This document shows positions 13,401 through 26,799 of a DNA stretch of 64,000 bases, in pieces. This DNA comes from Casuarius casuarius (lineage: Eukaryota; Chordata; Aves; Casuariiformes; Casuariidae). Below the pieces are notes generated by a model, which did no database searches, was not told the DNA's origin, and worked only from the letters and a program-made list of their open reading frames with translations. Both the position numbers and the translations under genes were made by a program. The DNA lies in the NCBI GenBank assembly GCA_003342895.1, contig PTFA01000399.1:323501-387500 (forward strand). The letters are read 5' to 3'. The stretch's first letter is position 1. Every line of letters starts with the position of its first letter.

Positions 13401-13928
13401 AGTATCTCCATAGCTACTAGAGCTGACTTAGCAAAGTCTGCTTCGGAGACTTTGCACAAAAGTAAATAATGCAAAATGTGTTCAGTGGCTAGATGTTTTC
13501 CCTAGGGAATTTTCCTTGAGCAATATCAGCCTCCTACCGTATAAAGCATAGAAATGTCTCTAACCCCAGCTATGCCATCCAGTGTAAGAATGAGAAGGAG
13601 ACAGGAATGGACATGGAAAGTGAAACTCAGGAGGGATGAGCTAAAACAGATTTCAGGGCTTGGTATTACTACTGTGCACCTATGGTGCATGAATAGTTTT
13701 TGTTAATATTGCAGATTTCTGAATGTTGATCGCCTAGTGTACACACCAATTTTGTGCCTGACTTGTAGCATGTTTTGCAATCCACATAGACACAGCCTAT
13801 CTTCCACTTATGGTCATTTGCATCCAGGCCCAAAGCATGCTTGTCACAATGTCCACTGAAGGACATTTGCCAGGCTTGCTCAGAGGACACTGAGTGCCAC
13901 AGAGATGCTCAGTCCAAAACACAGCTAG
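10443..13928. other. Non-coding stretch, nothing recognised
   Basis: Mixed AT-rich DNA. Several overlapping open frames near 10,590-11,420 lie on both strands and look like chance. No gene, RNA or repeat family recognised. Confidence 0.4.
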
Positions 13929-14041
13929 AAAATAAAATAAAAACAAAAATAAAAATAAATAAAATAAAATAAAATAACATAACATAACATAACATAACAC
14001 AACATAACATAACACAACATAACATAACATAAAATAAAATA
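13929..14041. repeat. Compound ATAAA/ATAAC pentanucleotide microsatellite
   Basis: About 110 bases of A-rich repeats. AAAAT-type units grade into a run of 'ataac' units with scattered 'acaac' variants and return to 'ataaa' at the 3' end. The minus-strand reading frame through it encodes only Leu/Phe/Tyr/Cys/Val-rich low-complexity sequence. Confidence 0.95.
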
Positions 14042-14353
14042 GTCTTCCACATTCAGAATAAAAGCTGTGAAACTAGAAGATTTGCCACCAAAATGGGACT
14101 CACGAGTTCTTCTCAGTCCGAGAGGGCTTCAACCTGCATTTCCCAAATCTCAGGGATGTTCTGAACACCAGATCATAAAACAGTGTGGATGGGAGCCTCT
14201 CTTATTTCTCCTGTAGGATCTGAGTTGCTGCACAGCTCAGACTGCAATAGTCACACCAGAAAGCAGGCAGGTCAGATGCAGTTTGACAAGTATCTTCAGA
14301 GTGTGACCAAACAGCCAGCATTTCAAACGGAATGTTTTGGAAAAACAGTGATT

Positions 14354-14403
14354 AGCCTACTACATATTAGGTATCTTGAGCCTACTACATATTAGGTATC
14401 TTA
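14354..14403. repeat. Tandem duplication, 25-bp unit x2
   Basis: The unit beginning 'agcctactacatattagg' is present twice in direct succession (14354-14378 and 14379-14403) with 24 of 25 bases identical, so the duplication is recent compared with the surrounding old repeats. Confidence 0.9.
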
Positions 14404-16938
14404 GGTGCGCGCAAAGGTGTCTCATTTTCTCTGTCACTGCTGTGCATTACTTTTCTAGAGCTACACACCTAACTTTCAGTTGTTGTGGTACAGTTTCACC
14501 ATGCCTATATTGCACTCTGGATTTGATATCTAGACTCTCTGACATAATATCTGAGAATAGTTAGATGCTGTATAGTAGGTTTCACTGCAGCTGGCATGCT
14601 GAAGATGGAGACAGCTAAGCTAGGTAGTAGGAAGACCTCAAATCTGGGGCCTTAAATTCTTTAACTTCCTTAACTTCACAGATGTGAGCAGACTTCCAGC
14701 ATGAGGTGTATGTCTTCACATGGCGTTGTTGTGGGAGGACTGCCTCCCCATCACCAACGCTGCACTCTCAGGCGGGATGCAGAAGGTCCAGGTTGATGCA
14801 ACTTATGGGTTTGATCTGCATCAGGGAATGGAACTTCTCGTAATCCTTAGTGGGTACTTACACATTCATTCTTCTTGGTTGCTAGTGCTAAAGCTATATA
14901 TGAAGTAAGTATTATCTGGGCCAGAGAACAAGGCAATATATGGATCCTGTATACCATGTACTGGAATAGACACCTGAGAATCAGGATAAAGTCCCCTGTA
15001 CAGCAACTTTTAAATTGTTTTGGAGCAGTGGAGCAGTAGCAACAAGAGAAAATTAAGCACAAAACCATGACTCTTCTATTCCAGTATTCTGAATCAAGCA
15101 GAAGGCATCCTCCCTTTGTTCCTCCACATCTCTGCCGAATGCTAACTGCTGTTAGGTAAAAGGCAGTAGGCAGCTCCTTTGGCTCTGCTCTGTGTAATAT
15201 TCTGTCTGCCTTCTGAGGATATCTGTTGGACTGGACCCCACCAGTGAGACATGTAGAGGAACATCTTGCTTTTCTAATCCCAGCAGTATTTTTTTCTGAG
15301 CACCTTGGTGAGGTCAGGATGTGATGGTCTTGTGGCAGCATTTTAGGATATAGATCACTAAATGGTCTTTTGCAGAACTGCTGATTCTCATTCCTCACCT
15401 CCACACTTTCTCTTTTCTCTCATCAGTTCCCACCTACGGCCATTTGTCCTTGCTCCATGCTGCCCACTGTGTCATGCTGGTGCAAATGTCTGTGTGTCCA
15501 GGTGGTAAACCTGGTCAGGTCTCCCCATGCAGCTAGCACCCAGAAAAGTTCCACAATCCATTTCACCTGGTGAACACACAAACACTTGTGCTGGCGTAGA
15601 GGAAGCACAGCATGAGGACAGAAAGTCTAGTCAGGAAAAGGGAGAAGAAAATGACAGCTTTAGCTGGCCTAAGCTGATGCTGAAAGTCAAGTTATAACCT
15701 CATGTACCTAGAGAAATGTAATGAGGGAATTCAAGTATCTCTAGGGCCTGCAGCAGCTGGAAAGTGGTTAGGAGGTTTCTTTATCTTAGGCCCTTACTCC
15801 TATTTTTTTTGTCTTCTTATCATGCTGTGACATTGCCGTGGTGCTCCATTTTGCACTGTGCTTTGTACATGCCCTGTGACTGATTTCAGATGCTATTTGA
15901 CTACTACTTTAGTTATTAAACTTCTAATCAAAAATGTCAGAACCAGCAAAGTTACTGCACCTCAGCTCAGACCACTTATGGTGTTAGCTTTCTAAAAGCA
16001 TTCAGAAAAAGTAACAGATATTTTCAAAGGCTTTCCCAAATCTTGCATCAATTGAAGCAATGTATTACTGATGCAAACTAGAATTCCTGGGCCAATAAAG
16101 AGAAGCTTCTTGCAAGTGGGGAAAATCTGGGAAAACAGCCTGAGAAATATTCAGGCTAAACCAGGGCAGTCTGAAGGCACAGTAAGTAGCAGCAGCTAAA
16201 ACTGACTAGAAGCAGCACAGAAACTTGTTCGATGTTTTCCTTCACTTGCCAATGAGACTCCAGATTCATCTGGGTTTCAGTTTGCCTGCCAGCAATATGT
16301 TTAACATTAACCGTAACCACCATGTTTAGTAAAAACTTTTCATTCACTCTGATATGAATGTCAATATACCTTCAACGTGGAAGACGTTATAACAAGGTCT
16401 GACTAACCACGGCCATCCCTGGTATGCATTGCAATGTTTGACTCATATCACCCATAAACACAAGGGCAGTGGAGAACATAACTTCAACCATGTTAGTCTG
16501 CTTCATTATAGCCTCTTCAGTTCTCCTTTTTCCATTCATCTTCATGTGATAAAAGTAAACTACAAAGTAGTTATTAAAAACGCATTCCAGCAACACCCGA
16601 AAATTGTGAGCTCTTCTGTAAGTACTTTATAAGAATTATCAATAATGAAGTATTTGAGAGAAAAAAAAAAATCAAGAGATTATTCCAGGCACAGAAGTAT
16701 TCAGTTGAAAAAGCCCCACTCAAACAAGCCCAAATATTGTTTGGTTGGTTTTTAAACTATCAGCTATAACAGGTAAAATACAAATTCTGAATTTTAAAAA
16801 GCTATGAATTTAGACACTAAACATCCAAAAACAAAATCAAAAGTTAGGAATACTTTAAGTGTACCAGAAGTGTGTCCACTGGCCTACAGCTACTCTTAGT
16901 TTAGCCTACTAACTTGTAAAGGGGGTACAGGCATTGTA
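14404..16938. other. Non-coding stretch, nothing recognised
   Basis: Includes a 185-codon minus-strand open frame (14,847-15,404). It shows no recognisable domain and is Cys- and Leu-rich without a pattern, so I treat it as chance. No repeat family recognised. Confidence 0.4.
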
Positions 16939-16966
16939 TTGTACTTTTTTCTTTAAAAAAGTACAA
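16939..16966. repeat. 12-bp perfect palindromic hairpin, 4-nt loop
   Basis: ttgtactttttt (16939-16950) pairs perfectly with aaaaaagtacaa (16955-16966) around the loop 'cttt'. Seen directly. The A/T-rich stem may arise by slippage or template switching. As RNA it would be a hairpin, but without a terminal U-run that would suggest a Pol III unit. Confidence 0.75.
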
Positions 16967-19900
16967 ATTAGGATATTTTTAAAATTTGGCAACTCAGAAA
17001 CCAAAGCAGCAAAAGAAGAAACTCTAGATTAGACTGATGGGCGAATATCATTACAGTGATTTGTAACTTTTTTATCTTAAAGCTCTGAACAAATTTAAGA
17101 TTGGTACACCTGAGCTCTTATCCAAAACATCTATCCTGTTTTTTTTAATTGACTGTAGTAATATAATAACAAGCTGATATACCCCTATTGCATACAGTGT
17201 GAGCAATAACAGATTAGAAAAGTTATTTTAACTACAAGTAAATTAGGTTAAACAGAAAAGTTATACAACATAATCCATAGAGGCCCAAAGAATAGCAACT
17301 TCTGCAAAGGTAACTTGTTCCTCAAAAATCTACCAGTATTCTTTCACCATGTCAATAGAGCAAAGGACAAAGGAAAACTTTGTAGTAACTATTTGATATC
17401 TTATTTCATCCTTCAAAAGCTTTTGACCAAGCCCTTGCAGCTTGCTGCTAGCAAACAAATGAAGAATGTTTAATTTTAAACAAGATAGAAAATAAGTCAT
17501 TCAGTATTTAATATCGCTTATGTTCATGGGTAAAGGTGATCTGTAAGGTGGTTAAATGTATAAACAACATAATGTTACTCAGATAACTCAAGCCATCATA
17601 TTTGGGATGGTTTAATAAATTTACACAAACATATGGGAGAGAAGACCCACCTGTGATTGGTTACTGGGCTGAATGATCCTTGCTGCTTTTACCCTCTGCT
17701 CAGTGCACCAGAAACTATTTGGTATATTCATTCCCAGAATTGTGCCCTTAAGCTTTAGTTGTTTCTCCTTGGGGCAAACTGAAGGGTGTTTTGAGACATC
17801 ACCAATGAGGTTTTCAGATTGCACTAGCTCACCAGATCATGGTATTATGTGCATGTCCTGGCAACTTGGTGAAACTGTCAGCAAAGCAGAGGTTGATGTC
17901 CCAGACAGCAATCACACTCATGCTATCAGTGCATATTTGAATGAAGGCAATGGCATTGCCAAGGGGATTCATGTTGACATGGGTCTTTTTTACCACCCTT
18001 AAAATATTGGTAAGGCCACACTTCCTTTTAGATTCTCATATGTTTCCATTAAGCCATTCCAGGCCACTAAGTTTGTGCAGATCTTGACCTACACTCCTAG
18101 AGCAGGGTATCTGTGAATTTCACTGAACAGTCTGGACTGGTTGACTCTGGTAGCCTGACTATACACATTGAAGAGAGCTAGGATACCAGCTGTCCATCTA
18201 GACTTGAAGTGGGGTAATTAGGAACATTGGAGTCACAAGTTTAACATGTCCCAAAGTCACATATGCTGCTGCTACACATTAGCTGTTAAAGTGCTCCCAA
18301 AGGGCTTTGAATTCGGGGGCACTCCAGGGACCTGGCACCTAGAAAGTTGCACCTTTCTGGCAGTCTTCGCTAAGCTTTAGCTGAAGTTGCAAGTCTCATC
18401 TTCCCCCATCTAGATACTTCCAGGAAGCATCTCAGGACTATGGGAGGGAAGAACCTTGGCTTCATATTGTGCTGTCATTGCAAGGGCAGATGGGATAGCT
18501 AGTGTCTGAAGAGAGTGTTGTGACTCATTTTATCTTAAACTAATGCTTTATAATGATAATAATGTATTGGTTCCTGTATCTAAGCAGTGATGATCCCTAG
18601 CTTGCCCCAGAAGATGATGAATAATACAGTCTCAGAAGATGTATCTCAGCATTTATGATAGGGGTGTTCATGTGAGATGTTGTCAGGTCCTCAGACATTG
18701 CAAAAGGATTGTGATGGTGGTGAAGCTACTGCAATGAATCTGATATAAAGGGAATACAGCAGTGGTTCAGACGTCTTGGCATATGTGGGCTCCAGTCATA
18801 TTGTGCAAATGCAGCAAAGAAGACATTTCTGGAATACATCTAAGCTTCCAAAAGCATTTATTTAAGTCTCTGTAGTGCAGGGGTACTCTAGCTCAAAGAC
18901 TGGTAACAATATCTGCAACACAATTTCCATACCTACTGTTCTAGCCATCAGACTTCCCCTTTTTTTCTTTTCTCACCAGAACTCATCCTAGCAAATGATA
19001 CATTCATTTTCTTCAAATTCCTTGGGTTTGTATATTACCATCTAGGATCCTGTACCTCCCTGCAAAGCTGAAGACCTCAATATTCTTTGCATCACATGAA
19101 ACCTGAATGTCAGCCAGAAACAGGTAGAGACTTTTAAGATCAGAATAGGCCATTGTAGCAATTTGTTTTTACTTTCCTGAATAACACAGACTGAGATTTT
19201 CACCAAAGAATTCTTACATGAACTCTGTATATTCTGATTTAATCAAAACATATCTTTTATAGATACCAACCTTTATTTAAAGACTTCAAGTAAGGGAGAA
19301 TCACAAGCATTAGAGGGAATTGTGCTGATAAATAATAGTCCTCACTGCTGAAAATATGCACTTTGTAACTGTCTGAATATATTGAACTTTACTCTCCAGC
19401 CAAAAGATCCTGTTAAACTTTTCTGAGCTAGATGAAGGACCCTTCAAATGTTCTCTCCATCTACATATACAACACACAAGCGAGTAACTGCTCAATTTTC
19501 TCTTGGATAAGTGAAATAGATTCAGTTCCTTTAGTCTGTCTCTTAATGCAGTTTTCCAGACTTTGAGTGATTACTGTAGCTTTCTTCTGAATCCTTTGAG
19601 GTGAAGGTAGTTCAGTTCTGGTATTGGTGGATATTTTATCAGGACTGCTGCTGACCTAATCACATATGTTACCAATTTGTTTACCTAAAAATTGTATGAA
19701 CAAGGACTCAGAACATCATGGTGGCAAAGTTTATAGTGCTTTCCTTTACCTATGTTCAGCACTTGTAAAACATAAATTAATTAATATACAGACAAGAATA
19801 TTCTTCTTGTCTTCCACTTATACATTTCCTTCTACATTTAACTGAGATGAACAATGTTCTATCACTTTAAAAACATCCTGTTTCCAAAAGATTTTGATTA

Positions 19901-20965
19901 ATTTTATCAAACATTCTACTACATTTATAAGCATTTAAAGAGTTACTAACTTTAAGTTCCTGGAATCAGAGGTATTTATTTTAAGGACTTTGTAAACTAT
20001 GCAAACTATGGGTGTGTCACTCTTTGAACCAGTTTGGTTTATAGAGCTTAAAAACAACACTAAGTGTCTTTTAAGATAGATCTCTTGCAAAAATACATTT
20101 GCTTCTTAGTCTCATGAACTTTGGAATTACTAACTTCCTAAACTTTAAAAGTTTTCTATTTTTTTTGACTAACACTATTAAAGTTGTACGTTTCACTTAG
20201 AAAAGCCCTGTGACACAGCTTTGAAAGACATTTAGAAAATCTGTTAGGATGTCATAATATTTTTGAGCTCTGTGAAGCTCAAATATTCATTACCAAAACA
20301 TTAGCTAACTAACCATATGCAACAACAGGAAATACTTCTCACAGAATGCAGGTGTCTGTGACATACTGGAAGAAAACATATTGCTAGATGCACATCATAG
20401 CAAGGTAAATCAGCTTCAGCTAGAAATTAATTTATTCTAATTATCTTGGCACCTATTTCAGATGTTGCCGATAAACCAAAAAGAGCTGCAGATGTAAAAG
20501 CTGGAGCAAAAGACAGGTGATAGTCACTGTAGGAAAGGCTGAAAGCATAGATTATAATAGCAGTTTCCCAAAACCTGGCAAAAAATGGCCTAACAGAATA
20601 AAAATACACTTCTCCTCACTTCCATGTTCCTGAAGGAAATCTGATTCTGCTAATCTCTGAGCTAGGGCTGTTGGATCAAATTCCTCTCCTCAGCAACAAG
20701 AACAACTTTAAAACCTAGGAGACATCAGCACCATTTTTCAAGTATCTGTCTTTTGATCATAACCCAGATACTGTATATCTAGAATGTAAGCATCTGCATT
20801 TGTAGGGCCACACTCACCCCAGTTAATGTCATCATAATCCTGACATCTAGAAAATCCTGGGAAGATCTTAAGGTCTAATTACCCTTGTGGATGCTGTCAA
20901 GCTCTTTCAACTTGGGCATTTCTAGCTTTACTGTGGTGGAGAATTTAGTCATTCATCACCAAGGC
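16967..20965. other. Non-coding stretch, nothing recognised
   Basis: AT-rich sequence with short chance open frames and no recognisable family. Confidence 0.4.
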
Positions 20966-21009
20966 TTTGCAGTGTTAATCAGCACTGCAAATGATGATCA
21001 GCACTGCAA
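20966..21009. repeat. 9-bp hairpin plus duplicated right arm
   Basis: tttgcagtg (20966-20974) pairs with cactgcaaa (20983-20991). The 13-base unit 'atcagcactgcaa' at 20978-20990 recurs at 20997-21009. The result is a small cluster of one inverted and one direct copy. Confidence 0.7.
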
Positions 21010-22957
21010 TACGGCAACTGATGGTCAAATTTACTGCTGATGTAATCTCATCCTGTGCGTCATAGAGAAGATAAACACTTTGTATTTAATCCAGTTATGG
21101 AATACAAAACTTCAGAGACTATTCCAGATTGCTGGATGCCCTCCAAATACAGAGGTCTGGTAGGATTGTTATTGGTCCTACCACAACTGGTCTTGTAGTA
21201 CCAGCAAAGGAGGTAGTCATTATATACAAAGCAATGGATTACAGATAAAAGTCTCAACTAAAAACAATGGGATAAGCAATTGTAATTTTTTCTAAAAGTC
21301 TACAGTGAGCTAAAATTTCACATATTTTTGAATAGGTGTAGCCTGTCTATCTGACTATTTGAAAAGTGAATATTTAAAAGATATGTTTGAGAAAGGAAAA
21401 GTAATCTACACATATATAGTATATGTTATATATTACATATATATCAAAATTGTCATTTATTTTTTTCTGCCTTCTGAAAATAAGATTATTTTCCTGGCCT
21501 GATTTCATAATATAGGTACGTTGCATAAATGAAAAGCTGTTTTATTTCTATTAAAGATTAAAAGTACTCAATGAGTAGAGGAGTTGCAGGAATATAATTC
21601 AATTTAATACCAGTAATTTGTGTAAATAAATGTCTAACATGAAAGAATCACCACAAGTAGAAATTAGGAATGTTCAATTTTTCATGACACTTATCAAAAG
21701 AACAAAAGAGTCCATGCTCATTAAAAAATTCTAAAAATAACAAGGTTCAGTTTCTGCTATGAGTTCATATGAATTTTTTATTTTCGATTTTAAAATTAGG
21801 ATTGTGCCATATGCATGTTTTTCTGTGCATACATGAATTGAATTTAAACTTTTCTGTTAAAATATTAAATAGGGCTTTAGTATGCTCTAAAGTGAGTAAA
21901 TTGGGGGATCTTGGATTGGAAGAGGTGTAGAAAGTGCCTGTATCAAGGGAACTGGTGATAAAATTGCCTGGAATCATCTGGAAATGGGTACTTTGGATTT
22001 TCTTGCAAAAGGAAAAATATGAAGCCCAATTTTCAGCCTAGCTTTCGGGGGGGCTTTTGATTGGTTCACTGATTGACACTGGTACATTAGTGATACAGCT
22101 GTCCTCATTCACCTGGCAATGCTCTTCCCCACAGTAGAGTCCCAATGAAACTAAGAGGGCTTCATCAACAACACAGAATTTCATTAACAGCTCTTAGTTT
22201 GAGACCTANAGCATTTAGGTATTTAAATATCAGGCTTCCCCTAAAGTTTGAGAACATTTGTGCCCAAAAGCTTGAAGAGCAAACAGGATGCTTACTTCTA
22301 ATAAAGATGGACACTTTTGACCTTTAGCAATGGACCATGTGTGGTTTACACAAACCCATTCTAGGCTTGTGTTTCAGCAAACTGGAGGAAAGCACATGGT
22401 GAATGACTAACTTTCTCACAAAGTAGAAACAAAGGAAAAAAATGATAGAGAGTAATGTCCCACTGAGAACAGTAATGTCCAGCCAAGGGCTGGAGGTTTT
22501 TTTCACAGAAGCACACTTTTTTATCTATCACACTGTAGTAGAGGTAAATTCTAAAGTCTTTCATGACAGCTGGGACAACGACTCTTTCTGTGCAGTCTAC
22601 CAGCTGACCACCCCAGACTATACCTTTTTGAACAGAGCAGTCGCATCATTTGAACAACGTTGTGGCACACTTTCAAGTCCCAGGATGACAAGACAATATC
22701 CTGTTGAGTGCAGTTTTTGTCAGTTTTGTCTACTGATATATAAAGGCTTCTGATGAAATTAAGATCTGTAGTCTGCAAGCAGCTTTCATGCTCTATATAG
22801 TCAGCTAGTGTAAATTAATAACTGCGATGATAGATATTGTTATTTTTTATAAAATGACCATTTTTATAGGCCTCTGTATAAGAAGAGATCTCATAGAAAA
22901 TGCCTTCCATGTAAATTTTAGAATTAACTCACTCTTTTATGGAGATAGCTTGACCTT
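21010..22957. other. Non-coding stretch with one ambiguous base
   Basis: AT-rich DNA with an AT dinucleotide-like run around 21,410-21,450 and a single N at 22209. Nothing else recognised. Confidence 0.4.
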
Positions 22958-22989
22958 GATTAAGCTTAGATATGATTAAGCTTAGATGT
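22958..22989. repeat. Tandem duplication, 16-bp unit x2
   Basis: 'gattaagcttagatat' (22958-22973) is followed directly by 'gattaagcttagatgt' (22974-22989), 15 of 16 bases identical. Each unit contains a HindIII-type palindrome AAGCTT. Confidence 0.85.
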
Positions 22990-23559
22990 GGCACAGACAT
23001 CTAACTGATCTCTAGGCTGAGTGTCAGTTCCCCATGGTGATATTTTGATGGAGTTTTAGATATATAAAATTTTGATGTCTCCATTTAAGCTATTTACTTT
23101 AGGCTGCCTTTTCCTAAAGGCATTTCAGCTGGCCTATTTTAGATGCTTATCTTAGCATAAGAGAGATCATTCTCTGGAGATGCCTATTTTCTTCCATTGA
23201 CTGCAAAGAAGACATAGGGTGACTGCATCAGGCTTAGACATCATACTTTTGAATGATAAAGTTACAACAGAGGAATCCATCCTCAGCAATGAAAGTAAAC
23301 TTGTGTCTATATCAAGTCTTGAACCCTTTAGCAGCTCTTTAATTCTTGAATTTTGTTAATTCATATCCAGTTCCCAGAGAAGTGGAAGTATTTTTCCTCT
23401 CTGAGTGGTTTTGAGCAATTAATCATCTGCCCTTAGCAATATTTTGTGCAGGATTGTGAAAGGTTCAGTTTAAATCATCTACTACATCCCACACGTACAT
23501 GAGGCTGCATGATATTCTTAGTGTGTAGATTTTTTTCCCATCAAACCTGGATGATATGT

Positions 23560-23890
23560 CTTCACTTTCCGAAATTCGGGTGAACGTCAATCAAAATGGA
23601 GGAAATGCCAATGGTCTCGACTGTAAATTTAATGTGGGGTAGTAGCTAACCCTGTATAGTAGATTTCTTATACTTTGTTCAAAAGATCGCTAATTTGTGG
23701 CATCTGTTCGTACAGCCTCAACTTAGCATCAAAAGCAAGGAATACGTTTTTTGAAAAGTAAGCGTTTGAAGTCTAGACAGTCATCTGTAGGTTGCTATAT
23801 TAAGCCAAGAATTTATGCCCTCTAGAGTAAACCCCTGGAAGCAATTTTAAGTAGGGATACATGGCCGTGTGAGTTACTAGCGCTATTAAC
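23560..23890. promoter_or_regulatory. Candidate conserved non-coding element (CpG-retaining)
   Basis: Compared with its surroundings this block keeps many CpGs (for example near 23,574, 23,584, 23,617, 23,687, 23,709, 23,762 and 23,881) and has no open frame or repeat match. It contains 'gtcaatcaaaat' (PBX/HOX-like), 'tttgttca' (SOX/FOX-like) and 'atcgctaattt' (homeodomain-like). Retained CpGs in an otherwise CpG-depleted desert suggest selection, low germline methylation, or a young insertion. Inference only; needs an alignment. Confidence 0.3.
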
Positions 23891-26799
23891 AAAGTCAAAA
23901 TATATAAGAATCATGAAAATATTAAAGAATATTATTTCACTCATTTTATTTTAGAAGAAACTTTGTCCAATCTTCCTCCTTCACCCAATAAAGTGTGTAA
24001 TACTGCCAATACTCATCGAAATAATTACCTTTATTTGTCTACTATTAAGTGCAGAGGAATGATAACATCAATAATAACATTATTTAGAGAAAATAAAATA
24101 GGCAGACTAATTATAGCACTCCACTTAATAAAAAAATCTAACTCTATTGCCTTTAGCATTGACATTATATAGTACAGTATAATGATTATACCTTTTAGGG
24201 GGAAATAACCAGCATGTTTGTCTCAGCATCTCTATTATTTAAATGATCTTCTATTATATAATTACTTTCCATGTAACCATCTTATCTCATGAAAGATCTG
24301 CCAGAAGGGAAAATAATTTAAATTTAATGACTTTTCTGGCACAATCAGTCATTCATACTGTATCTTTTTATGTGAATAAAGTTATTGATACTGATTTGGA
24401 AAAGGGAGCCAGTAAATGCATGAGAAACACTGTTCCAAAACACCTAAATATTAGAGAGTAAATATCTTTCCAAGCATCTATCTAGATCAAGTTCCCATAG
24501 ATATATCTACATGTATGCTAGATGTCTCCTTCATCTTGCCAATCTCTGCTCAGACTTCTTCAGATGACCATGACTTTTTGTCTATTTCTCTCTTTGGTTG
24601 CTTCTTTTGATTTATGCCCTCCTCCCACAGCTTTGTGCTTCTCTGTTCCAACTCTCTTTGTAGGTGCAATTTCATAGGAAAATGTTATCATTTCACGAGA
24701 CTCTTTTTGCCTCCAGCTCAGCTACTAACTGAAACTTATTATGTTAGTAAATTTTACTATGAAGTCACTTGTGCTGTGTCTGCAGTGAATGCATGAACCC
24801 AACAACAGGATCAGAAGGGGAAACATTTTTGAGAATGAGGGAAGCTGGCATGGGAGTGGGAGAAGAATCCCTAAAGCCGGACACATCTGGAAGGCCTCCA
24901 GGTCTCATATCTCTGGAATGATGCACTCTTACTTGATAGCCTACCGTGGGTTCCTGCAGATAAATTAAGCTATGACATACATAGCTCAGATTAGAGGACA
25001 GGTGACGGTTGCTCTTTCTGCCAGACACACGAGGGTCTTCAATTTTACAGGCAGATGAGACCACTGAAATTTGTATAGTGTAATTTTTGGTGTAACACAG
25101 GATGCCTCTATTCTATCTTTGGAAGAGTTTACACTGTTGACTTAAAACGAAGAACTCACCTATAAACCTGTGAATGCCAGTGACCCCTTCAAGCAACCAG
25201 GCAAATGATCATTCTGTCCTTTACTTACCCGTCTACTCTATCTGAGTGAAGAAACAGCAACTGGAGGATAGCGCCAGTGCCAGATGAGGAGGCTAGCACC
25301 TGTTCCAACAGCTGTCTTTGTTCCTTATGAAACCCCATCCCAGACCCTTGCCAGTTTTTAGTTCACAAACACTTCCCCCAGCACCCAAAGTATTCACCTT
25401 TTTATTCCAGCTAAGATTGAGAAGTGCTGCACAGGTTATGTCTTTCCTCCGGTTTTCTTCAGAGCAGATGTTACCTTATGACCTGATGTTTATGACGTTG
25501 TATAACTGAATTGAAAATATGCAGATTATCTTATTAATGCCAAATATGGAGCTACAAAAAGCTAAACAAATAATTCTTGTGTTCCTGGCCACAGATTTGG
25601 CAAGACTGTAAATTATTACACTCTGGGGCTATCTAAGCATAAGGAAGAATACTGTAGTGATGTCTGAGTCACTCTCCAACACAGAGAAATGAATGTGCAT
25701 CTACTTTGGAAAAATACGGATGACTGAGAATAAATGATGGATTGATTAAAAAGCATACGTTTTTGAGGAAGTTTAAAATATAATGTCACAAGTAAGTTAT
25801 ACCACAGTCAGTGACTAATTGAAACCTCCTCAGCACATAAATATCTCTGTCATGTGTGAACTAGAAGAGACCTAGATTCCTATGGCTTCAAACCTTGAAA
25901 TTGAGTTGGCATCAAACTGTATCGTGGCATGGCGATTAGCCACACTGAGAGGAAGCTTGCAGCAATGTTTCTGTTTGAAGACAGATTTTCAAATCTGTCC
26001 AAAAGCCATGTGCAGTGATGTCACCTTGAACACTGAAGGGGCTATATCTGAGTTTTTCCTGCTCTTTCACATTTGAAATGTAGGGGTGGAAGTCCCACGT
26101 TCTGGGTGCACCCAAGGAGCAGAGAGTTATTTAAGCAAAAACAGCAGGAGAGGGTGAAAGAGGGTGACTGAACAGAGGAGTCCACACGTTAGTAAAAGAG
26201 AGCTGGTGTGGTCTAAAGTGGAAGTGTTTAAGAGCCCCTGTCCAGCATGAAGCTTTCCAGTCCACGTGTTTACGAAAGAAGACCTGATAACCAGTTTCTA
26301 CTATTCTTAGGAAAAGAGCCCTTGGCAGGGCATAGAGCAAGTAATATGACAGTCTTTAAGGCAGGCTTCTACACTTTGAGGTCCTTGTTTGTGCTGTGGG
26401 GTGAAGAGTTGTTGCTTGCTTAGTGGTGCAATCAGTAGTAGCACACAAGTATTCAAAATGAAAGCTGTATGTAAAGGACTGAAATGAACTTGCAGATTTT
26501 TTGTTTTTCAGTACAGTAGTGATTTAAACAGCTGCTACAAAATCTGATTGAGAATTGTAACTATTGTATTCAGGATGTTGTAATCGGGTTCCTTTTTTCA
26601 AAGCTTTTCTGTAAGTATTGCATAACAGCAATAGGCCTGTGTGGCAGACCCTCAAAGGAGAGGTGATTGCTGTGTTTTATGGCATGAGAACCACAGGAAT
26701 GCAAAAAATGACAATTGCGAGCCTTTTGTGTTTGTGGTGTTATGGATTCTGTGAAGTTAATGTTACTGTTTGGAGCGTCTAAGATTAGTCAAAGCTTCC
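23891..26799. other. Non-coding stretch, nothing recognised
   Basis: AT-rich DNA with chance open frames and no recognised repeats. The part after about 26,370 begins to resemble the motif-rich segment that follows. Confidence 0.4.

Noticed and set aside
13797..14030. Minus-strand frame starting with Leu/Cys/Tyr/Val repeats
   Set aside because: Translation of the pentanucleotide microsatellite.
14847..15404. 185-codon minus-strand open frame
   Set aside because: Cys- and Leu-rich without a motif pattern, no family recognised, no exon signals; treated as chance.
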